A stretch of DNA of 64,000 nt from Streptomyces sp. DH5 (GTDB lineage: Bacteria; Actinomycetota; Actinomycetes; Streptomycetales; Streptomycetaceae), in contig NZ_JAHWGP010000001.1 in assembly GCF_020873915.1 (NCBI RefSeq), forward strand, positions 124,001 through 188,000. The letters run 5' to 3'. The notes below the pieces were generated by a model. That model did no database searches. It saw only the letters and a list, made by a program, of their open reading frames with translations, and was not told the DNA's origin. The translations under genes and the position numbers were made by a program. Below, piece by piece: positions 35,617 through 44,178 of the stretch (position 1 is the stretch's first letter; each line of letters begins with the position of its first letter).

Positions 35617-35652
35617 CCGCTGCCGCTGCCGCTGCCGCTGCCGCTGCCGCTG
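35617..35652 (+). repeat. Hexanucleotide microsatellite (CCGCTG)6
   Basis: Six perfect CCGCTG units start directly after the stop codon of the uncharacterised gene and end 28 bases before the ceramidase stop on the other strand. Perfect short tandem repeats of this kind change length readily by slippage. Confidence 0.9.
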
Positions 35653-35680
35653 CCGGTCCCGGTGCGCGGGGCTCGCGGGT

Positions 35681-37741
35681 TCAGCGCACCGTGAACGCCG
35701 GTGACGTGCCCGTGAACGGGGTGACCGTGCCGACGAGGCTCTTCGCGTCGCCGTGGTAGACGATGCGGTAGGTACCCGGGGGTGTGCCCTGGGGAATGTC
35801 CCAGGTGATGGTGACCTTGGAGGCGGCGACCCCGTCGCGCTTCCAGTGGAAGCGGGTCGGCCAGTCGCCGTCGTCGGCGACGGTGCGCCAGGCGCCGCCG
35901 GAGTCCCGGCGCTGGATCTCCAGGTAGGTGTCCCCGCGGTGCAGGTCGTTGCCCGGGTGCGCGCCCGCGAACACGGTCTCCGCCCGCTCGCCGGCGCGGT
36001 AGTTCTCCCGCGGCGGCACCAGCACGTCCCCGAACTTCCGCAGCAGCGGCGGCGCGTCCAGCACCACACCCGGTTGCAGGGAGAGCGCCTTGCCGGACAG
36101 GTCCGGCGCCTTCGGGCCGAGCGGCAGCTGCGTCCCGTCGCGCAGCGAGGTGGCCAGCGCGGCCGCGGTCTGCTGGAGCGCCGGGAGCTGCCAGCGGCCG
36201 AAGAGGGTGCTGCCGCCCTCGTACTGCTGCGCGTCGTACTCCTCGGGGGTGGTGACGTAGTGGAAGTAGGAGTTGGCGTACCCGGCGACCAGTACGTCGT
36301 CGAGGTCCGCGCCCGTGATCGCGGCGACCGTGCGCCGCAGCCGCAGACCCGCGCAGACGGTCACCTCGCCCGGGATGCCGATGAGGTACAGGGCGCCGAT
36401 GCGGACCAGCATCACCGGCACCCGCTCCTGCACCCACGGGTAGACGCGGTTCATCTCCCCGATGGGCACGAAGACGTCCTTGGGCGCCTGCGCCTGCTTC
36501 AACTCCGGTGAGACCGTGTAGATCACGGAGTCGGAGACGGCGTCCCAGAAGGGGTTCTCCCCCTCCTCGAAGCCGGGGAAGGCCGGCCCGTCCTCCAGGC
36601 TGCCGGCCGCCATGGAGGCACCGACGCAGGGCTTGGACGTGCGGTGGGTCCTTCCGTCACCGGTGAACTCGGGGCGCACGGTGACGTCGGAGAGGTCGAC
36701 GTACACCAGCCGGGAGTCGACCGGGCCGGAGAGCCGGACGCCCGGCTGGGACAACTGCGAGGCGGCGGCCTCGAACTGGCGCATGCCGTTCTCGCGGGTG
36801 TGCGCGAAGTCCTCGGGAGTCGTGGGCGGCCGCAGGTCCAGGTTGGGCGACATGTCCCCGCTGTTCGTCTGGGCGAACGCGGAGACGAACGCCGGGGAGC
36901 CGTCGGCCAGATAGTCCACGTCGTGGACCTCGCGCTCCCAGTGGTAGGCCGCGTAGCCCTTGTTGTCCGCGCTGACGAGCCGGTTGTCCCCGGACATGCT
37001 GGTGCTGTGCACCGGGAACCAGTTGACGGCCCCCACCGCCCGCCCGGCCCGCTCCACGCGGAGCAGGGTGGTGTGCGTGTCGACGGCGTCCGGGAAGTGG
37101 TCGCGGTCGGCCTTCGGGTTGCGGTCGAAGGCGGACCGCGAGCGGTTGACGCTGGCGCCGGTCAACGTGCCGTGACTGAGCACGAGCTCCGACGGCGCGA
37201 GGTCGTCGTGGGCCCGCTGCGCGGCCTCGAACAGGCCGTCCGCCACCGCCTCGAAGGTCTTGTGGTGGAACCCGAACGTGGTCGTGTTGTACAGCAGGTG
37301 ATGCGAGTGGCCGCCGGGGCCGGCGTGGGTGTGGGTGGCGGTGACGAGTACGTTCTGCTCGGTGTAGAGACCGCCGTACGCCCCGGCGAGCCGGCGCAGC
37401 ACCGCCTGGTGCACGCTGTGGAAGATCATCGGTGAGTCGGCGACGATCAGCATGACCCGCCGCCCGCTCGCCCGGTCGACCACGACGAACGCCCGCGCCC
37501 GCAACCGGGTGTGCAGCCCGGCGGCCTGCTGATCGAACCGGCCGTAGCCCATCAGCCCCACCTCGGCCACCTCACCGGTGGCGTCGGCGATGCCCCGACC
37601 GACGAGATGACCGGCGTCACCCGCAGGTGCGGCGGCGGCCCGGCTCTCGCCGGCCACGGCAGCGCCCGCCAGCCCGAGGCCGGTGAGGGTTCCTGTCCGC
37701 AGGACCGTGCGCCTGCTGTGAAGGGGTCGTTCCGAGGACAT
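35681..37741 (-). CDS. Neutral/alkaline ceramidase, Tat-exported
   Basis: A secreted hydrolase of ceramide N-acyl bonds, 686 residues. The N-terminus carries a twin-arginine signal (HSRRTVLRTGTLTGLGLAG) and is cleaved near residue 40. The zinc site includes HTHAGPGG near 130. The catalytic Ser is in NSGDMSPN near 285, and FPVHSTSM and GYANSYFHYVT are conserved. A C-terminal immunoglobulin-like domain completes the family architecture. ATG 37741 has GGAGGAG 6 bases upstream. Streptomyces makes little sphingolipid, so the substrates are presumably environmental or host lipids. Confidence 0.93.
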   Translation of the reverse strand: MSSERPLHSRRTVLRTGTLTGLGLAGAAVAGESRAAAAPAGDAGHLVGRGIADATGEVAEVGLMGYGRFDQQAAGLHTRLRARAFVVVDRASGRRVMLIVADSPMIFHSVHQAVLRRLAGAYGGLYTEQNVLVTATHTHAGPGGHSHHLLYNTTTFGFHHKTFEAVADGLFEAAQRAHDDLAPSELVLSHGTLTGASVNRSRSAFDRNPKADRDHFPDAVDTHTTLLRVERAGRAVGAVNWFPVHSTSMSGDNRLVSADNKGYAAYHWEREVHDVDYLADGSPAFVSAFAQTNSGDMSPNLDLRPPTTPEDFAHTRENGMRQFEAAASQLSQPGVRLSGPVDSRLVYVDLSDVTVRPEFTGDGRTHRTSKPCVGASMAAGSLEDGPAFPGFEEGENPFWDAVSDSVIYTVSPELKQAQAPKDVFVPIGEMNRVYPWVQERVPVMLVRIGALYLIGIPGEVTVCAGLRLRRTVAAITGADLDDVLVAGYANSYFHYVTTPEEYDAQQYEGGSTLFGRWQLPALQQTAAALATSLRDGTQLPLGPKAPDLSGKALSLQPGVVLDAPPLLRKFGDVLVPPRENYRAGERAETVFAGAHPGNDLHRGDTYLEIQRRDSGGAWRTVADDGDWPTRFHWKRDGVAASKVTITWDIPQGTPPGTYRIVYHGDAKSLVGTVTPFTGTSPAFTVR

Positions 37742-37869
37742 CTGTGCTCCTCCGGCTCGGTCGGCCCGCCGGCGCACGGGCGGAGTGGGTGCGTGCCTGC
37801 GGGGTCACCGCCCTGCCTGAGGACCTGACGGTTCGTATGGTGCTCCGCGCGACGGAGGCCACGCGAAGT

Positions 37870-37882
37870 TGAACAACGTTCA
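37870..37882. promoter_or_regulatory. Inverted repeat upstream of the ceramidase gene
   Basis: TGAAC-AAC-GTTCA is a perfect 5+5 inverted repeat about 130 bases before the ceramidase start, in the 300-base gap 37742-38041, where I see no gene. It is a candidate operator of unknown specificity. Confidence 0.3.
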
Positions 37883-38041
37883 GGTTCTGTGCCGCCATTG
37901 GTACACCGCCCGTCGCGGTGGTGGCAAGGGGTCTGTCGCAGCATCGGCTGACGACGGCCCGACCGCCCTCCCCGGCTGCCTGGGCCCCGGACCTCGCAGG
38001 GTCACTGATCCACCCGCCGGCTCACCCCGGGGCCGGGACCG

Positions 38042-39436
38042 TCAGCCGCGGGCCGGGAACACGAAGAAGCCCTTGTCCGTGGTGATGCGGCCATACCCCG
38101 ACGGCTGAGAGAAGAGTGGAAGGTTCTGCTCGGGCAGGCTCTTGGCGAGGACCTTCTTGGTGCGGCCGTCGACGGCGAGGTACACCCGCTCGCTGAAGTC
38201 TTCCTTCGTGGTGCCGTAAAGGACTCCATCCGGGGAGAAACGCAGCGGCCTCATCGCCTTCTCGCCCTCCTGCTGCGCCCAGACCGTCTTGCCGTCGGCG
38301 GGCTGCCACACGGCGGTGCCGTGTTCCGTGTGAGCTGCGGCCAGGGTGCGGTCGGGGGCGAACACGGAGGAACCCTCGGTGTTGATGGTGTCGGTGGGGT
38401 CGTCCTTGTACGAGTACGTCGAGGAGCCGCCGATCTGCTTGCCGCTCGCGATGTCGTACGTCGCCGTCACCCACGTGTCGGAAGTGAAGACGCCTGCGCC
38501 CCAGGCGGTCAGGACACGGCCGTCGCGCACGTCGAGGACGCGGAGGGCGCCGCTGGTGCGCTTTCCGGCATCGTCCAGTTCCACGCCCGCCGGCGGTGTG
38601 ACGTCCGCGGTGCTCCATACCTTCTCGCCGGTGGCGAGGTCCGTCATGACGAGCTGTTCGTGCTCGTTCTCGTAGACGGAGGCGTTCTCCACGTGGAAGG
38701 CGTACGTGCCGGTGATCAGCGGCGCGTGGGCCTGCCCGCCGTCGATCTCGTTGTTGCGCGAGTCGAAAGTGCACGCCGCCAGTTTTCCGGTGCAGGTGAC
38801 CTTGCGGACCGTACCGCCGTCGACGGGCGTGAGCTTCAGGGCCGCGTCACCGTCCTGCTCGATGATGTGGCCCTCGTGGATGTCGAACACGCCGCCGTCT
38901 CGGGTGGCTTCGCCCAGCACCGTGCCGTCAGCGCCGTAGACGGTGACCGTGGTGGTGGTCCCCTCCTTGCTCAGACCGTCCGACTCCGTCGAAGCGCTGT
39001 TGAACACCGCGACCGCCCGGACGCCGTCGCGCCAGGTCGTGGCCGCCACCTGGCGGGCCGTCACCTCGAGGGTCTTGCGCGGCTCACCGGTCTTCACGGC
39101 CCGGAACTCCAGGACGACCGGCTCGGGGCTGTCCGATTCGTGCAGGGTGTAGGCCGGCTCCCACGAGGAGTCGTGGTTGAGGGCGTACTTGCCCTGGGCG
39201 TCCTTGACGAACAGGAGCGTGTCACCGAGATCGATGGCGTGGGCGGGTGGCAGGCTCCACGCAGGCTCGGCGGCGAGTCCGGGTATCGCGGGCCCGCTGT
39301 AGGTGGGCCCCTCGGGCCTCGTGTCCTTGGGGCGGGCCGAACCGCCGTCCTTCGGGTCGGCGGCGGAGCCGTTGCCGTCGGAGGAGCCGCACCCGGCTAC
39401 CAGGCCGAGCGAAAGGACGAGGCCGACGGCCGTCAC
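38042..39436 (-). CDS. PQQ-like beta-propeller lipoprotein
   Basis: An extracytoplasmic lipoprotein of about 464 residues. A hydrophobic segment ends in the lipobox LVAGC, then comes a Ser/Gly/Asp linker. The body has repeated strand pairs such as LVMTDLATGEKVWSTAD and TAVWQPADGKTVWAQQEG, typical of PQQ-enzyme-like propellers. The start is uncertain: GTG 39436 leaves a signal without the usual basic residues, while the upstream codons read INKYTV with ATA where an ATG would be ideal. A -10-like TACACT lies at 39495-39500. The function is unknown. Confidence 0.75.
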   Translation of the reverse strand: MTAVGLVLSLGLVAGCGSSDGNGSAADPKDGGSARPKDTRPEGPTYSGPAIPGLAAEPAWSLPPAHAIDLGDTLLFVKDAQGKYALNHDSSWEPAYTLHESDSPEPVVLEFRAVKTGEPRKTLEVTARQVAATTWRDGVRAVAVFNSASTESDGLSKEGTTTTVTVYGADGTVLGEATRDGGVFDIHEGHIIEQDGDAALKLTPVDGGTVRKVTCTGKLAACTFDSRNNEIDGGQAHAPLITGTYAFHVENASVYENEHEQLVMTDLATGEKVWSTADVTPPAGVELDDAGKRTSGALRVLDVRDGRVLTAWGAGVFTSDTWVTATYDIASGKQIGGSSTYSYKDDPTDTINTEGSSVFAPDRTLAAAHTEHGTAVWQPADGKTVWAQQEGEKAMRPLRFSPDGVLYGTTKEDFSERVYLAVDGRTKKVLAKSLPEQNLPLFSQPSGYGRITTDKGFFVFPARG

Positions 39437-39672
39437 TGTGTACTTGTTTATGTCCCCGTGGATCGTGTGTAGGTGCTTGCGAAATCTGCGAGTCAGTGTA
39501 AGTGCCTCGTGCAACCAGATCTCGGAGTCCTTTGAGCCTTCACGGAGTTGACGTGGCCTCAGGCGGTCGAAGCCGGGTGACCGGAGACCCACGGCCGCTT
39601 CGATCGGGCGGCCCCCTCAGCTCCCCGCGTCCGACGTCCGTGGGCCGGGTGTGCGGTTCGCTGCCGGGCTCC

Positions 39673-39707
39673 GGCGACCGGTGGGACAGGTCTCGGTCCC
39701 GGTCGCC
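39673..39707 (-). terminator. Hairpin downstream of the PTH2-like gene
   Basis: GGCGACCGG..GAC pairs with GTCCCGGTCGCC (12 bp with a 3-base bulge, 8-base loop) just beyond the stop at 39720. The rest of the 283-base gap 39437-39719 shows no gene. Confidence 0.55.
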
Positions 39708-39719
39708 TTCGTACTGGTG

Positions 39720-40436
39720 TCACCGCAGCGCCGGGTGGTCCGCCACCACCGTGCACGAGCCCGGGGCGATCTCCGTGAAACCCGCGTCGCGGACCGTGGG
39801 GAGGCCGGAGGTGGTCAGGTCGGGCCAGCGGGACGGGGAGGCGGTGCGCACGGCGAGGGGGAAGCCGGATGCGTGCCAGCCGGCCCGGGCCTCGGGGGAG
39901 AGCGCCATCCAGGCCAGCTGCGCGCCGTGGCCCGCCTGTGCCATCGCCTTGCCGGCCGACATGCCGAGGCCGGGGTTGAGCCAGAGGACGGGAGTCCCGG
40001 GGTCCGCGGCGGCGACCGGATCGGGGTCCTCCAGTTCGGTGCCGGAGACCTGGAGGCGCGCCAGGTCCTTGGGCCAGCCGTCCAGGGGGACCGGCGGGAA
40101 GACGCGGACCTCGGCGGACTTGCCGGTGACCGTGATGCCGGGGAGCGCCTCCGCGCGGCGCCACTCCGCGCCGCGGGCCCGGCGCACCACCTTGCGGATG
40201 CGGCCGTCCTGCCAGTCGCGCACCGCGCCCGCCCACTCGCCCTCGCCCGCCGAGCGCTCGTCGGACAGCATCACCAGGACCGCGCGGGCCGCCGTCTCCA
40301 GGGCGTCCGTACGGGCCGGGGGCGTCGCCCGTTCGATGCGGACCACGAGGGGCAGCACGAACTGGGGTGCCCGGTCGCGGGCGGCCGGGTCGGGGCGGAA
40401 GGGGCTGTCGGCGGCGGAAGGCGTGTCGGTGCTCAC
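39720..40436 (-). CDS. Peptidyl-tRNA hydrolase 2 (PTH2)-like protein
   Basis: A 238-residue protein. The C-terminal half carries the PTH2 fold signature LWLNPGLGMSAGKAMAQAGHGAQLAW, equivalent to the KMSxGKxAAQxxHA motif. The N-terminal half (FVLPLVVRIERATPPARTDALETAARAVLVML) is an extension absent from the archaeal enzyme, which is about 115 residues. The family releases stalled peptidyl-tRNA, but the extended actinobacterial version is uncharacterised. GTG 40436 is the likely start; the open frame to 40511 has no better one. It lies downstream of the small zinc-ribbon gene with a 34-base gap, so cotranscription is likely. Confidence 0.82.
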   Translation of the reverse strand: MSTDTPSAADSPFRPDPAARDRAPQFVLPLVVRIERATPPARTDALETAARAVLVMLSDERSAGEGEWAGAVRDWQDGRIRKVVRRARGAEWRRAEALPGITVTGKSAEVRVFPPVPLDGWPKDLARLQVSGTELEDPDPVAAADPGTPVLWLNPGLGMSAGKAMAQAGHGAQLAWMALSPEARAGWHASGFPLAVRTASPSRWPDLTTSGLPTVRDAGFTEIAPGSCTVVADHPALR

Positions 40437-40470
40437 GGGGACCAGTGTGCCAAGAGCCGTGAGGGAGCCG

Positions 40471-40656
40471 TCAGCCCGAGCAGGAGGTGCGTTCCGCCTC
40501 GCGCCATTCACAGACCGGGCACAGCGTGATCCCCTTGTACGACTCCGGGTACTCCGTGGGCTCCTGGCACTGCACGCACTCCGCGTACGGCGGGCCGTCG
40601 GCCCTGGGCGGCCGGGTCACGGCGATCAGGCAGTAGTCGTGGTCGGTGTCGCTCAT
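40471..40656 (-). CDS. Small zinc-ribbon-like protein
   Basis: A 61-residue protein with two CxxC pairs (CVQC and CPVC, spaced about 20 residues) that would bind one zinc ion, and one further Cys near the C-terminus. It has no signal peptide. ATG 40656 is the only good start. It lies between the deacetylase and PTH2-like genes on the same strand, 18 bases below the deacetylase stop, so the three are probably cotranscribed. The function is unknown. Confidence 0.75.
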   Translation of the reverse strand: MSDTDHDYCLIAVTRPPRADGPPYAECVQCQEPTEYPESYKGITLCPVCEWREAERTSCSG

Positions 40657-40674
40657 GGGTCCAGGGTAGGACGC

Positions 40675-41517
40675 TCAGGCACGTCCGCGGGCGGCCGTGA
40701 TCAGTTCGGAGACCTTGACGAAGCGGTAGCCCTGGCGGCGCAGCTCCGGGACGATCGCGCGCACCGCCCGTTCCGTCGCCGGGGCCGCGCTGCGGGTGCA
40801 GTGCAGGACGACCACCGAGCCCGGGCGTACGCCGTCCAGCACCTGCCGGGCGACCGCGTCCGCGTCGGTGGCGAACGCGTCGCCGCCGACCACGTCCCAC
40901 TGCACGGCCGTGACACCGGCCGGGACCAGCGCCTTGAGCGCCCGGCGGTCGTAGCAGCCGCCGGGGAAGCGGAAGTACGGCATCGGATCGTGCACGCCCA
41001 CCTTGCGGAACACCGCGTACGCGCGTTCCACGTCCGCCCGCATCCGGTCCGCGGTGACGGTCGGCAGGCCGTAGCAGTCACCGGTGAAGGCGTGGTGGCT
41101 GTAGGAGTGGTTGGCGACCTCGAAGAGCCGGTCCCGGCCGATGGAGCGGGCCTGGTCCGGGTACTCCTCGGCCCAGCGCCCGGTCATGAACACCGTGGCG
41201 GGCACCTTCAGCGCGCGCAGGGCGGTGATGAGTTCCGGGTGGTCGAACCGCTCGCCCGCCGCCGCCCTCGGGCCCTGGTCGGCGGTCATGTCGGCGTCGA
41301 AGGTGAGGGCGACCGTCCTGCCGCCGGTGCGCGGGCCGTGTTCGAAGACCGGCGTCAGTCCCGCGGGGCCGGGGGCGAGGGTGGGCGTCGCGGGGACGGT
41401 GGTGGACGCGGTGGGAGCGGGCCGGGGCGGCTGCCGGGCGGGCTGGACGGTGGCGCAGGCGGTGAGTGCGGTGGCCATCGCGCACAGGGCGGCCACCCGA
41501 CGAATACGTGTGATCAC
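40675..41517 (-). CDS. Polysaccharide deacetylase lipoprotein (NodB homology)
   Basis: A 280-residue extracytoplasmic lipoprotein with lipobox LTAC near residue 21 and a Pro/Thr-rich linker. The carbohydrate-esterase-4 motifs are in order: TFDADMTADQG (catalytic Asp pair), NHSYSHHAF (zinc histidines), YFRFPGGCYD, WDVVGGD and VVVLHCTRSA. It would remove acetyl groups from cell-wall or extracellular polysaccharide; peptidoglycan is a guess. GTG 41517 has no ribosome site, while TACCTT is exactly 6 bases upstream, so it may be leaderless. Confidence 0.9.
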   Translation of the reverse strand: MITRIRRVAALCAMATALTACATVQPARQPPRPAPTASTTVPATPTLAPGPAGLTPVFEHGPRTGGRTVALTFDADMTADQGPRAAAGERFDHPELITALRALKVPATVFMTGRWAEEYPDQARSIGRDRLFEVANHSYSHHAFTGDCYGLPTVTADRMRADVERAYAVFRKVGVHDPMPYFRFPGGCYDRRALKALVPAGVTAVQWDVVGGDAFATDADAVARQVLDGVRPGSVVVLHCTRSAAPATERAVRAIVPELRRQGYRFVKVSELITAARGRA

Positions 41518-41610
41518 CGCATGAAGGTATGAGGTGATTTACGTGGAATGGTGGCGGTCGTGCGGTGGTGCGGCGGGAGTCACCCGGTCGGCGGCCCGGC
41601 CACCGGCGTC

Positions 41611-43134
41611 TCAGATGTCCCGCCGCTCCAGCGGCCTGGTCGCCGGACCCTGGACGACCTTGCCGTCCGTGTCGAAGCGGGAGCCGTGGCACGGGCACTC
41701 CCAGGCGCGTTCCGCCGCGTTGAAGTCGACCAGGCAGCCCAGGTGGGTGCAGCGGGCCGAGACGGCGTGCAGGGTGCCGTCGTCGTCGCGGTAGACGGCG
41801 AGCCGTCCGCCGTCGACCCGCACCACCGCCCCCTCACCCGGCGGCAGCGCCTCCACCGGCGGGGACGGACGCAGCCGGTCGCCCACGAAGTGCTTGGCGA
41901 CCTGCGCCTGGTGCTTGAGGAACGACGGCGCCTCGCGCACGGCGGAGGCCAGGCGGCGCGGATCGTACAGAGAGCTCCACTCGCACTCCTCACCGGTGAT
42001 CTGCGCGGTCAGCAGCAGGCCCGCCATCATGCCGCCGCTCATGCCCCACCCGCCGAAGCCGGTGGCCACGTAGGTGTGCCGCGCGCCCGGGTGCAGCGGC
42101 CCGACCAGCGGCACGGTGTCGGTGGGATCGTTGTCCTGGGTCGCCCAGGAGTACGTGAGCTCCACCCCGGGGAAGTGTTCGCGGGCCCAGGCGGAGAGAC
42201 GGTCGAAACCGGCCCGGGGGTCACCCGTGCCCGGGGTGAAGTGCTCGCCCGTGACCACGAGCAGGCGCCGTCCGCCGTCCTCGCCGTAGGGGGCGGTACG
42301 GACCGAGCGCGTGTTCTCCTCCTGGGTGATGTACATGCCGTCCGGATCCTGGTCCGCCGGGATCGGCCCGGCGACCACCAGCTCACGCCGCGACGAGAGC
42401 CGGGTGAACAGCAGCGCCCGGTCGAACACGGGGTAGTGGGTGGCGACCACGACGTCGCGGGCCGTCACCGCGGCCCCGGTCGACGTCGACAGCCGGCACG
42501 GCGTGCCCTCCTCCAGGCCGAGCACGGTGGTGTCCTCGTGGATGCGTCCGCCGCGCGCCACGATGTCCCGGGCCAGGGCCAGCAGGTACTTGCGCGGATG
42601 GAACTGGGCCTGCCCCGTCACCTCGACGGCGCCCGCCACCGGGAAGGGCAGGCCGGTCTCCGTCACGAACGAGGCCGGCAGCCCCGCCTCCCGCGCGGCG
42701 CGCGCCTCCGCGCGCAGCTCCTCCACCCCGCCGGCGTCCCGCACGAAGGTGTACGAGCTGCGCCGCTCCCACTCGCAGTCGACGCCCAGCTCCGCGACGA
42801 CGTCCGCCGTGTGCTCGATCGCCTCGGACTGCGACCGGGCGTACAACCGTGCGCCCTCGCTGCCGCGGGTGCGGCGCAGCTTGTCGTAGATCAGTGTGTG
42901 CTGGGCGGTGACCTTGGCCGAGGTGTGCCCGGTGACCCCCGCCGCGATCCGGCCGGCCTCCAGCACCGCGACGCTGCGGCCCGCCCGGGTCAGCTCCCAC
43001 GCCGTGCACAACCCGGCGATGCCCGCGCCGATCACGGCCACGTCGACCTCGAGGTCGTCGGCCAGTGCGGGATGCCGCCCGTCCTGCGCGGTGCGGAGCC
43101 AGTACGAGTCGCCGGTCTGCTGCTTCTGCGTCAT
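41611..43134 (-). CDS. FAD-dependent oxidoreductase with C-terminal Rieske domain
   Basis: A 507-residue enzyme. Residues about 30-380 are a DAO-type FAD domain (VDVAVIGAGIAGLCTAWELTRAG, with FGGWGMSGGMMAG near 365). Residues about 420-500 are a Rieske [2Fe-2S] ferredoxin with Cys-x-His CTHLGC and CPCHGS. This architecture resembles the YhfW family, whose substrates are unknown. ATG 43134 has a distant GAGGGG; in-frame ATG 43170 and further upstream starts exist but add only basic residues. It is divergent from the ArsR gene and shares a short spacer holding that gene's operator, so it may be co-regulated. Confidence 0.87.
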   Translation of the reverse strand: MTQKQQTGDSYWLRTAQDGRHPALADDLEVDVAVIGAGIAGLCTAWELTRAGRSVAVLEAGRIAAGVTGHTSAKVTAQHTLIYDKLRRTRGSEGARLYARSQSEAIEHTADVVAELGVDCEWERRSSYTFVRDAGGVEELRAEARAAREAGLPASFVTETGLPFPVAGAVEVTGQAQFHPRKYLLALARDIVARGGRIHEDTTVLGLEEGTPCRLSTSTGAAVTARDVVVATHYPVFDRALLFTRLSSRRELVVAGPIPADQDPDGMYITQEENTRSVRTAPYGEDGGRRLLVVTGEHFTPGTGDPRAGFDRLSAWAREHFPGVELTYSWATQDNDPTDTVPLVGPLHPGARHTYVATGFGGWGMSGGMMAGLLLTAQITGEECEWSSLYDPRRLASAVREAPSFLKHQAQVAKHFVGDRLRPSPPVEALPPGEGAVVRVDGGRLAVYRDDDGTLHAVSARCTHLGCLVDFNAAERAWECPCHGSRFDTDGKVVQGPATRPLERRDI

Positions 43135-43207
43135 GCGGCGCCGAGTACCCCTCCGCGTCCCGTTCATCGACCGGAACCGTCCCCGTGCGACACGGGCGGA
43201 GCAGGAG

Positions 43208-43230
43208 TAAAATACAACCATATGGTTGTA
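43208..43230 (+). promoter_or_regulatory. -10 element and 18-bp palindromic operator over the ArsR start codon
   Basis: TAAAAT (43208-43213) is a perfect TANNNT -10 element. It is followed by TACAACCATATGGTTGTA (43213-43230), an exact 18-bp palindrome whose right half contains the ATG at 43222. An ArsR-family dimer bound here would cover the -10 end, the transcription start and the start codon, which is classic autorepression. Confidence 0.85.
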
Positions 43231-43641
43231 CATGGGTTCGCCGACGAGTCCGCGGAGACCTCCGCGGGCACCGTGGACCGGCTGTTCCACGCCCTGGCCG
43301 ACGCCACCCGGCGCGACATACTCCGTCGCTGCGTCCGGGACGAGCTGTCCGTGTCACGTCTGGCCGCGGCCTACCCGATGACCTTCGCCGCGGTGCAGAA
43401 ACACGTCACGGTGCTGGAGCGGGCCGGTCTGGTCACCAAGGAGCGACGCGGACGGGAGCGGCTCGTGCGCACCGACCCCGATGCGGTGGGCCGGGCGCGG
43501 CAGGCCCTCGACGAACTGGAGTCGGCCTGGCGGGCCCGGGTGGACCGGATGTCCGGGCTGCTGGCCGGGGACACCGGCACGGGCACCGGACCCGTTCCCC
43601 CGGCCCGCGACGAGAACACGACGGAAGGACCCGACCGATGA
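43222..43641 (+). CDS. ArsR-family transcriptional regulator
   Basis: A 139-residue winged-helix repressor. The HTH is in RLFHALADATRRDILRRCVRDELSV and AYPMTFAAVQKHVTVLERAGLV, typical of ArsR/SdpR-type regulators that pair with SRPBCC proteins. No metal-binding Cys pair is seen, so the signal is probably not a metal. ATG 43222 lies in the middle of the palindromic operator and 8 bases after a -10, consistent with a leaderless, self-repressed message. Its stop overlaps the next gene's ATG (ATGA), which couples the two. Confidence 0.9.
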   Translation: MVVHGFADESAETSAGTVDRLFHALADATRRDILRRCVRDELSVSRLAAAYPMTFAAVQKHVTVLERAGLVTKERRGRERLVRTDPDAVGRARQALDELESAWRARVDRMSGLLAGDTGTGTGPVPPARDENTTEGPDR

Positions 43642-44123
43642 CTGTCACCGACGTGGACAAGGACGTCGACCACCTCACCCTCACGCTCGTCGCCGACTTC
43701 ACCGCCCCGGTGGAACAGGTGTGGCGGTTGTGGGACGACCCGCGACAGCTCGAGCGCTGGTGGGGCCCGCCGAGCTACCCGGCGACGTTCGAGGAGCACG
43801 ATCTGACACCGGGCGGCGGCGTGACGTACTACATGACCGGTCCGGAGGGCGAGAAGTACGGCGGCTGGTGGCGGATCTCCTCGGTCACGCCGCCGACCGC
43901 CCTGGAGTTCACCGACGGCTTCTCCCGTCAGGACGGCACACCCGATCCCGGGATGCCGACCACCTCGGTACGGATGACGCTCACCGAGCGCGACGGCGGT
44001 ACGCGGATGGAACTGCGTTCCGTCTTCGACACCTGGGAGGACATGGAGCGGCTGGCCGACATGGGCATGGTGGAAGGGCTGAGCCAGTCCGTCGGCCAGA
44101 TGGACGCGGTCCTCGCGGGCTGA
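43638..44123 (+). CDS. SRPBCC / AHSA1-domain protein
   Basis: A 161-residue lipid-pocket-fold protein of the activator-of-Hsp90 (AHSA1) type. The start LTLVADFTAPVEQVWRLWDDPRQLERWWGPP and the middle GGWWRISSVTPPTALEFTDGF are typical. It pairs with the ArsR regulator, and their overlapping codons show coupling. In other bacteria such pairs are often linked to stress or small-molecule responses; the ligand is unknown here. A strong terminator follows. Confidence 0.9.
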   Translation: MTVTDVDKDVDHLTLTLVADFTAPVEQVWRLWDDPRQLERWWGPPSYPATFEEHDLTPGGGVTYYMTGPEGEKYGGWWRISSVTPPTALEFTDGFSRQDGTPDPGMPTTSVRMTLTERDGGTRMELRSVFDTWEDMERLADMGMVEGLSQSVGQMDAVLAG

Positions 44124-44131
44124 ACGCCCTG

Positions 44132-44167
44132 CCGGGTCGCGGGGCCGCACGCCGCCCCGCGACCCGG
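44132..44167. terminator. Bidirectional terminator between the SRPBCC and PhoX-like genes
   Basis: A perfect 14-bp stem (CCGGGTCGCGGGGC and its complement) around an 8-base loop lies between two convergent stop codons. Confidence 0.85.
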
Positions 44168-44178
44168 TACGCCCGTGG

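Noticed and set aside
37617-37898. A 93-codon minus-strand ORF overlapping the ceramidase start
   Set aside because: It overlaps the well-supported ceramidase start and ribosome site in another frame, and its product is Arg/Ser-rich with no homology signals.
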